Shown: positions 20,440 through 30,995, counted from the first letter of the stretch. The stretch is DNA of 31,505 nt from Deinococcus marmoris (GCF_001949125.1 NZ_MSTI01000030.1:1-31505), one strand, 5' to 3'. Program-made: numbers and translations. The notes: a model not told the origin generated them from the letters alone.

Positions 20440-21807
20440 ATGAACATCACCGAACTTTCCAACATTCTGCACACCTTCTGGACCGAGCTTCTCGGCACGG
20501 CGCAGCACACGCTGGCCACCAACGAACTGGCGCAGGGCGGACTGCTGATCGGCCTGCTGAGCGCGGCGGCCATGTACGCCCGCACGCTGCCCACGCAACT
20601 GATCTCGCGGCTGGACCGCCGGTTTACCGTCACGCTGGACATTCAGGGCGACGACCCGGCCTTTCCGTGGCTGGCGGCGTGGCTGGCCGCCCAGCCGGTG
20701 GGGCGCAACCTGCGGCATCTGGGGGTGGTCACGCGTTTCAACGAGCAGATGGGCGGCCACAACGTGGCGATTGGCACGGACCGCGACGGCGACGAGATCA
20801 CCGCCCGGCTGGTTCCGCTGAGCGGCGCGGCGTTGCTGCGCTTCCGGGGCCACTGGATGCTGGCCTACCCGCAGCGCACCGAGCGGCAGGGCGCGAACCA
20901 CGGAGCGCTGGGCTTCACCCACAGCCTGACCTTCCGCATGCTGTCCGGGGCGCGTCCGGTGATTACAGACTTGCTGCGCGAGGCCTACGACTTCACGGCG
21001 GGCCGCAGCGACGGGCGCGTGGAAATCTACGTGCCCGAATACCAGAGTTGGAAGCTGGTGGAACGCCGCGCCGCCCGCCCTCTGGAGAGCCTGATCTACG
21101 CCGAGGGCCTGCTGGACAACCTGCACGCCGATCTGGGCGGCTTCTTCGGGGACCGTGAGTGGTACGCGGGTATGGGCATCCCGTACCGCCGGGGCTACCT
21201 GCTGCACGGCCCTCCCGGCAACGGCAAGAGCAGTCTGGTGTCGGCGCTGGCGGGTGCCTTTGGCCTGAACGTGTGCGTGCTGAACCTCGCCACGCCGGAC
21301 CTGAGCGATGACCGCCTGACCGCCCTGCTGGCCGAATTACCGCGCCGTGCCCTGCTGCTGCTGGAGGATATCGACGCCGTGTTTCTGGGCCGAGAACCGA
21401 GAACCCCCAGCGTCAAACTGTCCTTCAACGGGCTGCTGAACGCGCTGGACGGCGTGGCGGCGGGCGAGGGGGGCCGCGTGACCTTCATGACCACCAACGA
21501 TCTGGCCGGGTTGGACGCCGCGCTGATCCGTCCGGGCCGCGCGGACCGCCACCTCTTGATAGACAATGCCACCCGCGCCCAGGTGGCCGGGATGCTGCGC
21601 CGCTTCTGGCCGGAGTGGAACGAGGCAGAAGTCGGCGAACTGGCTGCCCGTCTACCCGAAGGCACGCTGAGCATGGCCCGCATTCAGGAATACCTGCTGG
21701 AACGCCGCGCCGACGAGGCAGGCGTGCGCCGGGACTGGGCGGATCTGGCGGGCGTGGAGGAAGTTGTCGCGCCCTGCCCCACGCGGCTGCGGTTGCTGGC
21801 GGGCTGA
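20440..21807 (+). CDS. BCS1-like AAA ATPase
   Basis: A 455-residue protein with the BCS1 layout. A hydrophobic segment near residues 30-45 (GGLLIGLLSAAAMYA) could anchor it in the membrane. A BCS1_N-like region (about 50-230) is followed by an AAA domain with Walker A GPPGNGKSS near 257, Walker B LLLLEDIDAVF near 308, sensor-1 MTTND and the Arg-finger region LIRPGRADRHLLI. Mitochondrial Bcs1 translocates the folded Rieske protein into complex III; what bacterial homologues do is mostly unknown. It stands alone between two terminators, so neighbours give no hint. No Shine-Dalgarno sequence is clear before the ATG; the start is chosen because it precedes the hydrophobic segment. Confidence 0.87.
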   Translation: MNITELSNILHTFWTELLGTAQHTLATNELAQGGLLIGLLSAAAMYARTLPTQLISRLDRRFTVTLDIQGDDPAFPWLAAWLAAQPVGRNLRHLGVVTRFNEQMGGHNVAIGTDRDGDEITARLVPLSGAALLRFRGHWMLAYPQRTERQGANHGALGFTHSLTFRMLSGARPVITDLLREAYDFTAGRSDGRVEIYVPEYQSWKLVERRAARPLESLIYAEGLLDNLHADLGGFFGDREWYAGMGIPYRRGYLLHGPPGNGKSSLVSALAGAFGLNVCVLNLATPDLSDDRLTALLAELPRRALLLLEDIDAVFLGREPRTPSVKLSFNGLLNALDGVAAGEGGRVTFMTTNDLAGLDAALIRPGRADRHLLIDNATRAQVAGMLRRFWPEWNEAEVGELAARLPEGTLSMARIQEYLLERRADEAGVRRDWADLAGVEEVVAPCPTRLRLLAG

Positions 21808-21827
21808 ACCGATTCAATCCACCCTCT

Positions 21828-21848
21828 TCCCCGCGAAGGGGGATTTTT
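21828..21848 (+). terminator. Terminator after the BCS1-like gene
   Basis: TCCCC (21828-21832) pairs with GGGGA (21839-21843), loop GCGAAG, followed by five T. Confidence 0.65.
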
Positions 21849-21898
21849 CATGTCTGCCGATTACGGCGGACGGCCCTTCCACACTCTGTTTGTGCCAG

Positions 21899-21910
21899 GA
21901 TACTGGCTGA
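21899..21910 (+). promoter_or_regulatory. Leaderless -10 box of the AEC transporter gene
   Basis: GATACT (21899-21904) lies 6 bases before the ATG at 21911, with no Shine-Dalgarno sequence between. No convincing -35 is visible. Confidence 0.4.
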
Positions 21911-22828
21911 ATGTTCCAGGCCCTGAGCAACGTCCTGCTGCCCGTGATGATCGTCGCCGGTCTGGGGGCCCTGCTGGCCTCGCGGATGAAAATCGATCAG
22001 GTCACCATCTCGCGCATCACCATGTACCTGCTGATTCCGGCGCTGGTGCTGGACGTGATTTTGCGGACCCCGGTCAAGGCTGCCGAGGCTGGGCAACTGG
22101 GGCTGGCCTTCCTGCTGGTGATGGCCGTGTCGCTGGGGCTGGGCTGGCTGGCCGGGCTGGGCCGTCCCGACGCAGAACGCCGCAGCCTGAGCGCCTCGTC
22201 GGGCATCTGGAACAGCGGAAACATGGGGCTGCCGATTGCGCTGTTCGTGTTCGGTGACAGCGGGTTTGACCGGGCCACCGTGGTTTTTCTGGTGTCCATC
22301 GTCGCCATGTATATCGTCGGCCCGGCCATCTACGGCTCGGCCTCTAAAACGGGGCAGAAGTACGGCGTGGCCGACATTTTGAAGTCGGTGTTCCGGCTGC
22401 CCACCATCTGGGTGGCGCTGATCGCCGTGGCGCTGCGGGTGCTGAACGTGCCCGTTCCGCAGGGCGTGACGCGCGGGGTGGCGCTCTTGGCACAGGCCAC
22501 GCTGCCGCTGGTGCTGCTCTCCCTGGGCCTGCAACTGGGAGCCGGAGGCTGGCCGCCGCTGAACCGCCGGGTGTGGCTGGCGGGTGCGGCGCGGCTGATC
22601 GGTGGACCGCTGATCGCGCTGGGGATCGGCTTTCTGGTGGGGCTGCGCGGCGAATCGCTGGCGGTGCTGATCCTCTCGGCCAGCATGCCCACTGCCGTCA
22701 ATGCCCTGCTGATCGCGCAGGAATACGGCGGCGACTCGGAGACGGTGGCCGGGGTGGTGCTGGTCACGACGCTGGGATCGGTGCTGAGTATCGCGGCGGT
22801 GGTGGCGCTGCTGCCGATGCTGGGGTAA
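21911..22828 (+). CDS. AEC family transporter
   Basis: A 305-residue auxin-efflux-carrier family membrane transporter. About ten hydrophobic segments are arranged in two halves, each with the family's hallmark: WNSGNMGLPIALFVFG near residues 98-113 and SASMPTAVNALLIAQEYGG near residues 257-275. Bacterial members move malate, malonate or other small organic anions; the substrate here is unknown. The length is normal. The stop is 27 bases before coaBC, but coaBC has its own -10 box. Confidence 0.9.
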   Translation: MFQALSNVLLPVMIVAGLGALLASRMKIDQVTISRITMYLLIPALVLDVILRTPVKAAEAGQLGLAFLLVMAVSLGLGWLAGLGRPDAERRSLSASSGIWNSGNMGLPIALFVFGDSGFDRATVVFLVSIVAMYIVGPAIYGSASKTGQKYGVADILKSVFRLPTIWVALIAVALRVLNVPVPQGVTRGVALLAQATLPLVLLSLGLQLGAGGWPPLNRRVWLAGAARLIGGPLIALGIGFLVGLRGESLAVLILSASMPTAVNALLIAQEYGGDSETVAGVVLVTTLGSVLSIAAVVALLPMLG

Positions 22829-22843
22829 GGGCCGCCTGCCCGC

Positions 22844-22855
22844 TACACTCCGGGG
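22844..22855 (+). promoter_or_regulatory. Leaderless -10 box of coaBC
   Basis: TACACT (22844-22849) lies 6 bases before the GTG start. It also overlaps the short gap after the AEC gene, so coaBC can be transcribed on its own. Confidence 0.5.
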
Positions 22856-24091
22856 GTGAGAGCAGACGCGGCGGCGGAGGGTCAGAAGACGGTGCTGGTG
22901 ATCGTGGGCGGCAGCATGGCCGGCATCAAAGCGCCCTCTGTGCTGCGGCGGCTGCGTGAGGGTGGCGTAGGGGTCAGCGTGATCGCCACCCGCGCCGCGC
23001 TGGCCTTTATCACCGAGCTGAGCCTGTCCACCGCCGCCGACGGCCCGGTGGGAACCGATGCAGCGTGGTTCTCGCCCCGCCCCGACGCTCTGCATCTGAC
23101 GCTGGCAAAGGCCGATGCCGCCTTGATCGTGGGAGCCTCCGCCGAGTTGCTGGCGGGGGCGGCGCACGGTCACGCGAACGATCTGGCGCTGGCAACCCTC
23201 CTGAGCGTGCCGGGGCCAGTGCTGTGGGTTCCGGCCATGAACGCGGCCATGTGGCACAACCGGGCCGTTCAGGCCAATGTGGCGCGGCTGAGGGACTGGG
23301 GCCATCACTTCCTGGGACCGGAGGTGGGCGCGTTCGGCACACGTGGTGAGGGCGCGGGCATCGGGCGCATGGCCGAGCCGGAGGAGATTGCCGCCGCCGT
23401 GCTGAAGCTCCTGACACCCGCCGCGCCGCGTGATCTGGACGGCCTGCATGTGGTGGTGTCGGCTGGTCCTACCCGCGAGTATCTGGACCCGGTGCGCTTT
23501 ATCAGCAACCCCAGCAGCGGCAAGATGGGCTTCGCGGTGGCCGAGAACGCGCGGGACCGGGGCGCACGCGTCACGCTGGTGACGGGTCCGGTGAATTTGC
23601 CTGATCCTTCCGACATGCAGGTGGTGAGGATCGAGTCTGCCCTGGAGCTGCGCGACGCCGTGATCGGGGCAGCCCAGGACGCCGATATCGTGGTCATGAC
23701 CGCCGCCGTGGCCGATTACCGCGCCGCCGAACTCAAGGGCGAGAAACAGGCGAAGGTGGCGGGCGACGTGAGCATCCACCTCACGCCCAATCCCGACATC
23801 CTGGCCGAACTGGGGCAGAACAAGGGGGAGCGTGTGCTGGTGGGTTTTGCGATGGAAACGCACGCGGGCGTGGAGCGGGCCGCCGCCAAGGCCGCGCACA
23901 AGAACGCCGATTTCATCCTGCTGAATTACCCCACGCAGGAGGGAACGGCGTTTGGCGGCGATGACAATCAGGTGACGCTTGTTCGCGCCGACGGCTCCCA
24001 CCAGGACTGGCCCCGCGCCAGCAAGCGCCAGGTGGCGCGGCAATTGCTGAACGAGGCTTTGCGGGTTCGGGGCCAGCGAACAACAGATTAA
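22856..24091 (+). CDS. coaBC: Phosphopantothenoylcysteine decarboxylase / phosphopantothenate-cysteine ligase
   Basis: A bifunctional coenzyme A biosynthesis enzyme, 411 residues. The N-terminal flavoprotein half (CoaC, about 1-190) keeps the catalytic-type His80 ([10 protein letters not shown]) and VPAMNAAMW at 125-133. Its PATANT/PASANT-type clamp, however, reads GASAEL (93-98). The position of the usual catalytic Cys (ACGxxGxGRM) is Gly164 ([10 protein letters not shown]). The ligase half (CoaB) looks intact: [32 protein letters not shown] near 281-289, GFAMET and KNADFILLN. Either the decarboxylase half is inactive or it works differently; see findings. The start is GTG 6 bases after a TACACT box. 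Confidence 0.9.
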   Translation: MRADAAAEGQKTVLVIVGGSMAGIKAPSVLRRLREGGVGVSVIATRAALAFITELSLSTAADGPVGTDAAWFSPRPDALHLTLAKADAALIVGASAELLAGAAHGHANDLALATLLSVPGPVLWVPAMNAAMWHNRAVQANVARLRDWGHHFLGPEVGAFGTRGEGAGIGRMAEPEEIAAAVLKLLTPAAPRDLDGLHVVVSAGPTREYLDPVRFISNPSSGKMGFAVAENARDRGARVTLVTGPVNLPDPSDMQVVRIESALELRDAVIGAAQDADIVVMTAAVADYRAAELKGEKQAKVAGDVSIHLTPNPDILAELGQNKGERVLVGFAMETHAGVERAAAKAAHKNADFILLNYPTQEGTAFGGDDNQVTLVRADGSHQDWPRASKRQVARQLLNEALRVRGQRTTD

Positions 24092-24110
24092 GCCCCTCCG
24101 GCAATTGCAT

Positions 24111-24133
24111 TATTCATCCGCACTGCATAGAGT
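24111..24133 (+). promoter_or_regulatory. Leaderless promoter of argR
   Basis: TTGCAT (24105-24110), a 17-bp spacer and TAGAGT (24128-24133) end 7 bases before the GTG at 24141. ATTCA-like bases in the spacer might be an ARG-box half-site for autoregulation; this is speculative. Confidence 0.5.
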
Positions 24134-24140
24134 GGCGGGC

Positions 24141-24611
24141 GTGCCAGGCAAGCTCAGCAAGGAACAGCGTCAGAAGCGCATTCAGGACATCATCGCCCGC
24201 GAAAGCGTCTCCACGCAGGGCGAACTGGTGGAATTTCTGCGCCATGAGGACGTGCTGGTCACGCAGGCCACCGTCAGCCGCGACATCAACGAGCTGCGGC
24301 TGGTGCGCGTGCCGGTGGGCAAGGGCCGCCACCGCTACGCCCTGTCACAGTCGGGCGGCCACGGCGACGTCAAGGGTGAGCTGGGCCGGTTGTTCCAGAA
24401 CTTCGTGCAGGACGTGGACCGGGGCGAGAACGTGCTGGTGGTCCGCACCGCCGAGGGCCACGCGTCCGGGGTGGCGCTGCTGCTGGACCGCCTGCGCCGC
24501 GACGATATCGTGGGCACCATTGCCGGGGAGGACACCATTTTCGTGGTGGCCCGCACCACCGATGAGGGAGAGGCCCTGATGGAAGAACTGCACGCGTTGA
24601 TGCTGGGCTAG
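24141..24611 (+). CDS. argR: Arginine repressor
   Basis: A 156-residue ArgR/AhrC-type regulator. The N-terminal winged helix domain begins [18 protein letters not shown] and contains the signature [17 protein letters not shown]. The C-terminal oligomerisation and arginine-binding domain has [13 protein letters not shown] and [14 protein letters not shown], the GT.AG.DT core that binds L-arginine. The family acts as a hexamer and represses arginine biosynthesis when arginine is present. The GTG at 24141 was chosen because a -10 box (TAGAGT) lies 7 bases before it; the upstream ATG at 24105 would add residues unlike the family and would lie inside this promoter. No arg gene is adjacent. Confidence 0.93.
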   Translation: MPGKLSKEQRQKRIQDIIARESVSTQGELVEFLRHEDVLVTQATVSRDINELRLVRVPVGKGRHRYALSQSGGHGDVKGELGRLFQNFVQDVDRGENVLVVRTAEGHASGVALLLDRLRRDDIVGTIAGEDTIFVVARTTDEGEALMEELHALMLG

Positions 24612-24646
24612 AGAAGTTCAGGGATACAACCCCGCCACAATCACAA

Positions 24647-24672
24647 TAAAAACCCCCGCCTGGATGGGGATG
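24647..24672 (-). terminator. Terminator after the response-regulator gene
   Basis: On the minus strand CCCC and GGGG form a short stem around ATCCAGGC, followed by GTTTTTATT. It lies about 20 bases past the stop codon. Confidence 0.5.
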
Positions 24673-24692
24673 GTTTGCGGTTCCGTGCGGTT

Positions 24693-25112
24693 CTATCCCA
24701 CATGGTTGACGGTGCGGCTGGACTGCCAGTAATCCAGGAACTTCTCGATCTGAGACAGAAATTCAGCAAAACTCGACGATTTGACCAGATATGAGCTGGC
24801 GTGCAGCGTGTAGGCCTCGCTGATGTCCTGCTGGGCGCTGGAGGTCGACAGGATCACTACTGGAATGCGGATCAGACGGGGGTCCCTCTTCATTTCGCGC
24901 AGCAGTTCAAAGCCGCTCATGCCGGGCATGTTGAGGTCCAGCAGGACCACATCGACCTGAAAATCCCGGTCCTGAAGGAGTGCCAGCGCTTCCCGCCCGC
25001 TTCCGGCACAGGTCAGGACGCATTCCGGGCACAGGTGCTCGAAAGCCTCCTGTGCCAGCAACTGGTCCTGTGGACTGTCATCCACCACGAGGTAATTGAA
25101 AGGCAGCATCAT
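24693..25112 (-). CDS. Single-domain response regulator (CheY/Rcp1-like)
   Basis: A 139-residue stand-alone receiver domain. Acidic residues DD are at 11-12 (LVVDDS), the phospho-acceptor Asp is in VVLLDLNMPGMSGFELL near residue 59, the switch Thr/Ser is in ILSTSS near 90, and the conserved Lys is in YLVKSSS near 112. No output domain follows, so it should act by protein contact, as in phosphorelays or Rcp1-phytochrome pairs. Two consecutive ATG codons occur; TATCAT lies 7 bases before the first (25112), while GAGG is well spaced for the second (25109). No histidine kinase is adjacent. Confidence 0.92.
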   Translation of the reverse strand: MMLPFNYLVVDDSPQDQLLAQEAFEHLCPECVLTCAGSGREALALLQDRDFQVDVVLLDLNMPGMSGFELLREMKRDPRLIRIPVVILSTSSAQQDISEAYTLHASSYLVKSSSFAEFLSQIEKFLDYWQSSRTVNHVG

Positions 25113-25212
25113 GCCCTCAATGATAAAGCTTTCTTAATGCTGACCATCGGTCTTCCTAGAAGAGAAGCTGAGCCGCTCTGTGAGCGTTGAGAGCCAGCCC
25201 TGTAAATAGACC

Positions 25213-25377
25213 TCAGCCCGCGTGTGGTCTGGTCCGCTTGGCGGAATCTGCGCGGGAGCGCCCCGGAATTGTGGAGTCGAGTCGCGCCACTGCACTGAAC
25301 GGCACCGAAGGGCGCGGGGCCAGCAGAAGCGCAATGGCCAGGACGCCGAACAGCACGATCAGGAGGAGACTCACCAT
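25213..25377 (-). CDS. Likely 54-residue single-TM microprotein
   Basis: A short reading frame of 54 residues starting MVSLLLIVLFGVLAIALLLA, an obvious single TM helix at about residues 3-20, followed by a basic, Ser/Arg-rich tail ending KRTRPHAG. By the positive-inside rule the tail would stay cytoplasmic. CATACT lies 7 bases before the ATG (leaderless pattern), and the codons are GC-rich in third position like real genes here. An even smaller frame (25469-25371, 32 codons) ends at TGA overlapping this start (ATGGTGA), which could couple them. The family was not recognised. Confidence 0.45.
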   Translation of the reverse strand: MVSLLLIVLFGVLAIALLLAPRPSVPFSAVARLDSTIPGRSRADSAKRTRPHAG

Positions 25378-25482
25378 GACTGGAAGTATGGCAGCGTGAC
25401 CCTGCCGAGACCATTGCGGATCGCTTCATAGGTCTCTGGCTGGACGCTCATGGTGGGCTGGATACTCATGCGGACAGCAAGT

Positions 25483-25507
25483 AAAAACCCCCGCCGGGGC
25501 GGAGGCT
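25483..25507 (-). terminator. Terminator after tRNA-Val
   Basis: On the minus strand CCTCCGCC and GGCGGGGG-type bases form a GC-rich hairpin followed by five T. It ends the Cys-Val tRNA transcript. Confidence 0.7.
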
Positions 25508-25514
25508 TTGTGGA

Positions 25515-25589
25515 TGGTAGACCCGAGCAGATTTGAACTGCTGACCCCTACAGTGTCAATGTAGTGCTCTACCCCTGAGCTACGGATCT
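25515..25589 (-). tRNA. tRNA-Val (anticodon GAC)
   Basis: A 75-base cloverleaf on the minus strand. The acceptor stem is AGATCCG/CGGGTCT, the anticodon stem CTACA/TGTAG around TTGACAC (anticodon GAC), and the T-loop TTCAAAT; CCA is encoded. It lies 35 bases after tRNA-Cys in the same direction, so the two are probably co-transcribed. Confidence 0.96.
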
Positions 25590-25624
25590 GAAACGAGGTG
25601 CGTCTTTAAAAACGGGTGCTGCTC

Positions 25625-26204
<580 letters not shown>

Positions 26205-26348
26205 ATGAAGCGTACCTATCAACCCAACGTCCGCAAGCGCGCCAAGACCCACGGCTTCCGCGCCCGCATGAAAACCAAGGCTGGCCGCAACATCATCGCG
26301 CGCCGCCGTGCCAAGGGCCGCCAGCAGCTAACCGTCGCCGACGAGTAG
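26205..26348 (+). CDS. rpmH: 50S ribosomal protein L34
   Basis: Ribosomal protein L34, 47 residues, very basic, reading [18 protein letters not shown] then [20 protein letters not shown], an unmistakable L34. A strong Shine-Dalgarno AAGGAG at 26192-26197 lies 7 bases before the ATG. It heads the widely conserved rpmH-rnpA-yidD-yidC cluster. A longer reading frame in another phase runs across it but is not a gene. Confidence 0.98.
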   Translation: MKRTYQPNVRKRAKTHGFRARMKTKAGRNIIARRRAKGRQQLTVADE

Positions 26349-26418
26349 TCGTTAAAAGCGGTTTTCTATCGCCCACGAAGAACAGTCCAGCGCCACGCAG
26401 GTACGGCCCCGCCGTCCG

Positions 26419-26877
26419 GTGGCGCTGGATTCTTTGCGTGGTGACCGCGAATTCCGCAAGGTCCGCAACCACGGTGTGGCTGTGCGAGACCCGCTGTTCA
26501 CCCTGCGCCTGACCGAATATCGCCCGCGTTACGGCGAGGTCTGGCAACCACGCGCCATCATGGGCATCGTGGTGTCCAAGAAAACACTGAAGCGTGCTGT
26601 GGACCGCAACCGCGTGCGCCGCCGCGTGCGCGAGGCGTTGCGGACCCTGCCGGGCGGCCTGCCGCCGTGCCGCGCGATTCTGCTGCCCAATCCAGGCGTG
26701 TTGGCCGTGCCGTTCACTGAGTTGCAGGCTGCGCTGGCCCGCGCGATTGCCAAAGCGCCCAGTCAGGCGAAGAGTCAGGGCAAGCGCGGCGGCAAAGCCG
26801 GGAACCCCCGGCAGTCTGCCCGCGTATCTGAGCGCGTGACCGCTGTTTCGCCCACCCCGCCCAAGGACCGTCCGTGA
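26419..26877 (+). CDS. rnpA: Ribonuclease P protein component
   Basis: RnpA is the protein subunit of RNase P, which helps the catalytic RNA cut the 5' leader from pre-tRNAs. It has 152 residues: the N-terminal [15 protein letters not shown], the central [29 protein letters not shown] with the RNR motif, and a Lys/Gly/Ser-rich C-terminal extension longer than in E. coli. The GTG start has no Shine-Dalgarno sequence. The frame is open upstream only to a TAA at 26353, so the rpmH-embedding arrangement of Thermus is not present. The stop overlaps the yidD start (GTGA). Confidence 0.95.
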   Translation: MALDSLRGDREFRKVRNHGVAVRDPLFTLRLTEYRPRYGEVWQPRAIMGIVVSKKTLKRAVDRNRVRRRVREALRTLPGGLPPCRAILLPNPGVLAVPFTELQAALARAIAKAPSQAKSQGKRGGKAGNPRQSARVSERVTAVSPTPPKDRP

Positions 26878-27229
26878 GCCTCGCCTCACGCGGCCTGGTG
26901 GGGGCTGTGCGCTACTACCAGCGGGTGCTATCGCCGCGCAAGCCGGTGCCCACCTGCCGTTTTTCGCCCACCTGCTCGGAGTACGCCGCGCAGGCCATCG
27001 AACTTCACGGTGCCGTCAAGGGCGGCTGGCTGGCCGCGTGGCGGGTGGCGCGCTGCAATCCCCTCGTGCCGGGGGGCTACGATCCGGTGCCGGACCATTT
27101 TCCGGCGCAGCATCATTCGGAGGGGGCCAGCAATGCCCCGCCCCCAGCTTCTGTGTCGCTGACTTCCCCGCCCCCGCCTGCCTCCCAGAAAAGCCCTTCC
27201 TCCACCCCTAAAAAGAGACGCGTATCCTG

Positions 27230-27230
<1 letters not shown>
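26874..27230 (+). CDS. yidD: Membrane protein insertion efficiency factor YidD
   Basis: A 118-residue YidD protein, which aids YidC-dependent membrane insertion. The core [27 protein letters not shown] and [17 protein letters not shown] are the family signatures, including the conserved Cys residues. After about residue 75 comes a Pro/Ser-rich tail not found in short YidD proteins. GTG start in a GTGA overlap with rnpA; the TGA stop overlaps the yidC ATG by one base (TGATG). Confidence 0.95.
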
Positions 27231-28873
<1,643 letters not shown>

Positions 28874-28887
28874 AAGCTGTCCATAGG

Positions 28888-28922
28888 AAGCCGCCCTGCC
28901 GTAATGGTGGGGCGGCTTTTTT
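28888..28922 (+). terminator. Rho-independent terminator after yidC
   Basis: AAGCCGCCCTGCC and GGTGGGGCGGCTT form a long stem with internal mismatches and loop GTAAT, followed by a T-run. It closes the rpmH-rnpA-yidD-yidC operon. Confidence 0.88.
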
Positions 28923-28961
28923 GATCATTAGCTCCACTGCTCCATTCGTCCTACTGCGGTC

Positions 28962-29906
28962 CTACTGCGCCAGCCGTCCCCACGCTTTCAGCGTCAGCAG
29001 GGCGTCCAGCGTCAGGGCGCTGCGCCACTCGGCCTCGGCGGTGGGCCAGTCATCGGGAAACTGCCCGAACCAGTTCCAGCTCGGCCCCCACGAGCCATCT
29101 TCCGCCTGGGAGGCGATCAGATGCAGCAGGGCGGCGCTCAGCGGTTCCTCCAGCGCGTGGGCCAGCGGATGCTCCGGGGTGGGGGCGGCCATCAGCGGAT
29201 TCAGACCGTGTGCGGCAAATTCATCAGGAGTGGCCTGGACGCGGCCCGGCAGCACATCGGCCAGATACTCCAGCACGGGCAGGCGGTGATCGTCGGAGAT
29301 ATTGAGGCTTCCGGCAAACACCGCCGCCGCCGCGTGGCCGTTCACGTCACCGTCTTCCAGTCCGGCCAGCATGGCGTCGCGTGCCTCGATGGTCAGTTGG
29401 GCCAGCAGGCCTTCCGGCAGCAGCGCCGGCCAGTGCCACAGCCGCCCCACGATCTCGGCGCGCGGATTGACCCGGAAGCCGCCGAAGGTCCGCGCCAGTT
29501 CGCCGGCCCTGCCCTGGTTCCACCACGGCGCGTGTGGATGCGCCTCGGCCTGTGGGGGCAGAAAGGGCCACACGCTGCCGTCCAGATCGGTGTGGAGGTG
29601 GGCGTGCAGCCAGTCCACGGCGTCGGTCAGCAGGGGTTCATGCGCCGGAACCTCCAGTTCGTGCAGCACGCGCAGGGCCATCATGGTGGCCAGCACGCTG
29701 CTGTCCGGGGCGCGGCAATCCGGTTCCAGCGCCTGCCCGAAACCGCCGTTCTCGTTCCGGTAGGCGCGCAGGGCTTCAAGCACCTCTGGCTTCTCGGCAC
29801 CTTCAAAAGCGTGGTGGAAGCGGGCCGTGTCCAGCGGCCTCCCTTTCTCCTCCAGAAAAGCGCGGGCGCGGGCGAAAGCCTCCGGCGTCAGATCAGGTGT
29901 GGGCAT
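28962..29906 (-). CDS. Predicted alpha/alpha-barrel (prenyltransferase/squalene oxidase-like) protein
   Basis: A 314-residue protein rich in paired helices. The stretch AYRNENGGFGQALEPDCRAPDSSVLATMMALRVLHEL and the later AEDGSWGPSWNW carry the GG.G/DGSW-type turns of terpene-cyclase/prenyltransferase-like alpha/alpha barrels. The fold call is an inference from these repeats; no catalytic DxDD motif was seen, so activity is unknown. ATG 29906 is preferred over an upstream in-frame start at 29921, as TACGCT lies 5 bases before it. No signal peptide is visible, so it is probably cytoplasmic. Confidence 0.68.
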   Translation of the reverse strand: MPTPDLTPEAFARARAFLEEKGRPLDTARFHHAFEGAEKPEVLEALRAYRNENGGFGQALEPDCRAPDSSVLATMMALRVLHELEVPAHEPLLTDAVDWLHAHLHTDLDGSVWPFLPPQAEAHPHAPWWNQGRAGELARTFGGFRVNPRAEIVGRLWHWPALLPEGLLAQLTIEARDAMLAGLEDGDVNGHAAAAVFAGSLNISDDHRLPVLEYLADVLPGRVQATPDEFAAHGLNPLMAAPTPEHPLAHALEEPLSAALLHLIASQAEDGSWGPSWNWFGQFPDDWPTAEAEWRSALTLDALLTLKAWGRLAQ

Positions 29907-29958
29907 ACGGGAGCGTAGCACCGGGGCCGGAATGCCAGGGCTGAGAACATCCCTGCTG

Positions 29959-30687
29959 TCAGCGGCTGACCGTCCAGATGCCCGCGAAGTCCGCCAGTTG
30001 GGTGTTGTTCTCGGGCGTCGCGTAGGCGCTGATGCTGCCGTCCAGATACAGCGCGTCGGGGCAGTTCAGGCGGTCCCGGAAGAATACGGCGAAGGCGTAG
30101 AAATTGACTGGCCCGGCACTGACCGCGAAGCGCACCCGTCCGTCCTTGCACACCCCCACGCCGCTGCGGACCTTGAACGAGCTGCTGCCTTTGTTGAAGG
30201 CTGGATGCACCTGCCCACCCGCCAGCAACAGTGGCCCGGACTGTGTGGCAAACGTCGGCTGCGGATTCAGGCGTTTGTAAGCCCCCGTTTCCGTCACGCC
30301 CGCCCGTTGCCCCCTGATCCAGAAAACCCCGTTGGGCAGCAGCGCGAAGTTGCCGCCCGAACGGGCATTGTTGATCCCCACCAGCGTCTTGCCATTCTCC
30401 ACATGCAGGCCCAGCGGACGCAGCCCCGGCGCGTAGATACCGCTGTTGGTGGCGAACAGTATCGTTTTCCCCGTCTTCCGCAGCCGCTGCTGTACCTGCG
30501 AGAAGCTGGCGTAAGGCTGGCCCGTGGTGGGATTCAGCCAGTGCAGTTCCAGGCTGTCTTCTGTCAGATCAACCTCGGCCACGGTGTACAGCATGCCGCC
30601 GGACACCACTTTTTCTAGTTTGAAGGCGTGGGAGGCGGGGCTGCACGACATCAGCAATATCAGGGGAAGAAAGCGGAAGACGGTCAT
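29959..30687 (-). CDS. Exported phosphodiester glycosidase-type protein (DUF2233)
   Basis: A 242-residue protein with a signal peptide ([16 protein letters not shown]). Cleavage after SHA is likely, but LMSC could also be read as a lipobox. The mature part fits the NAGPA/DUF2233 fold: [24 protein letters not shown], then [34 protein letters not shown], and a C-terminal [17 protein letters not shown] with the conserved LDGS. Human NAGPA removes GlcNAc from phosphodiesters; bacterial substrates are mostly unknown but may be cell-wall or exopolysaccharide derivatives. The gene is downstream of a relic region on the same side as the alpha/alpha-barrel gene. Confidence 0.85.
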   Translation of the reverse strand: MTVFRFLPLILLMSCSPASHAFKLEKVVSGGMLYTVAEVDLTEDSLELHWLNPTTGQPYASFSQVQQRLRKTGKTILFATNSGIYAPGLRPLGLHVENGKTLVGINNARSGGNFALLPNGVFWIRGQRAGVTETGAYKRLNPQPTFATQSGPLLLAGGQVHPAFNKGSSSFKVRSGVGVCKDGRVRFAVSAGPVNFYAFAVFFRDRLNCPDALYLDGSISAYATPENNTQLADFAGIWTVSR

Positions 30688-30769
30688 CGGGAAGCATCAT
30701 GCCGTTCGGCGGGCGCTGGGGGAAAGGGCAAGGCAGCCCCCGCATCGTTTTCGGGACGTGACGATAGAA

Positions 30770-30995
30770 GTGTTCTTGCCCCGCGCCCATCAACGTTGTC
30801 GACATGCTGGTGACGCGGGAGGCAATTTTTGGCTTGGCAGCTCCTCACCAGTCTTCGATACGGAAGCAGTGTCCCTGAACCACCGATCCGAGCCGTGCCT
30901 TCCGCGTCAGCGAGAGATTGGAGGATAGCGTCAAGCAGAGTGGCTATGGCCGGGAAGGCGGCCCCTGGGGCATTCAGGCATATCTGAAGACCTAG
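30770..30995 (+). pseudogene. Decayed C-terminus of an aldehyde dehydrogenase gene
   Basis: Pieces typical of the C-terminus of NAD(P)-dependent aldehyde dehydrogenases (GabD/ALDH family) occur in order. DMLVTREAIFG starts at 30801. A frameshifted FDTEAVSLN follows. Back in the first frame are DPSRAFRVSERLE at 30885-30923 and VKQSGYGREGGPWG at 30930-30971, ending at TAG 30993-30995. Between them an in-frame TGA (30876) and at least two deletions remove the expected AYLYTRD and GxxAPFGG parts. The catalytic Cys region is absent. It is too broken to be functional; the succinate-semialdehyde type is a guess from the GYGREGG form. Confidence 0.75.

Noticed and set aside
21848..24043. A 731-codon open frame on the minus strand opposite the AEC and coaBC genes
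   Set aside because: It is the antisense of two recognised genes and has no motifs of its own; a GC-rich artefact.
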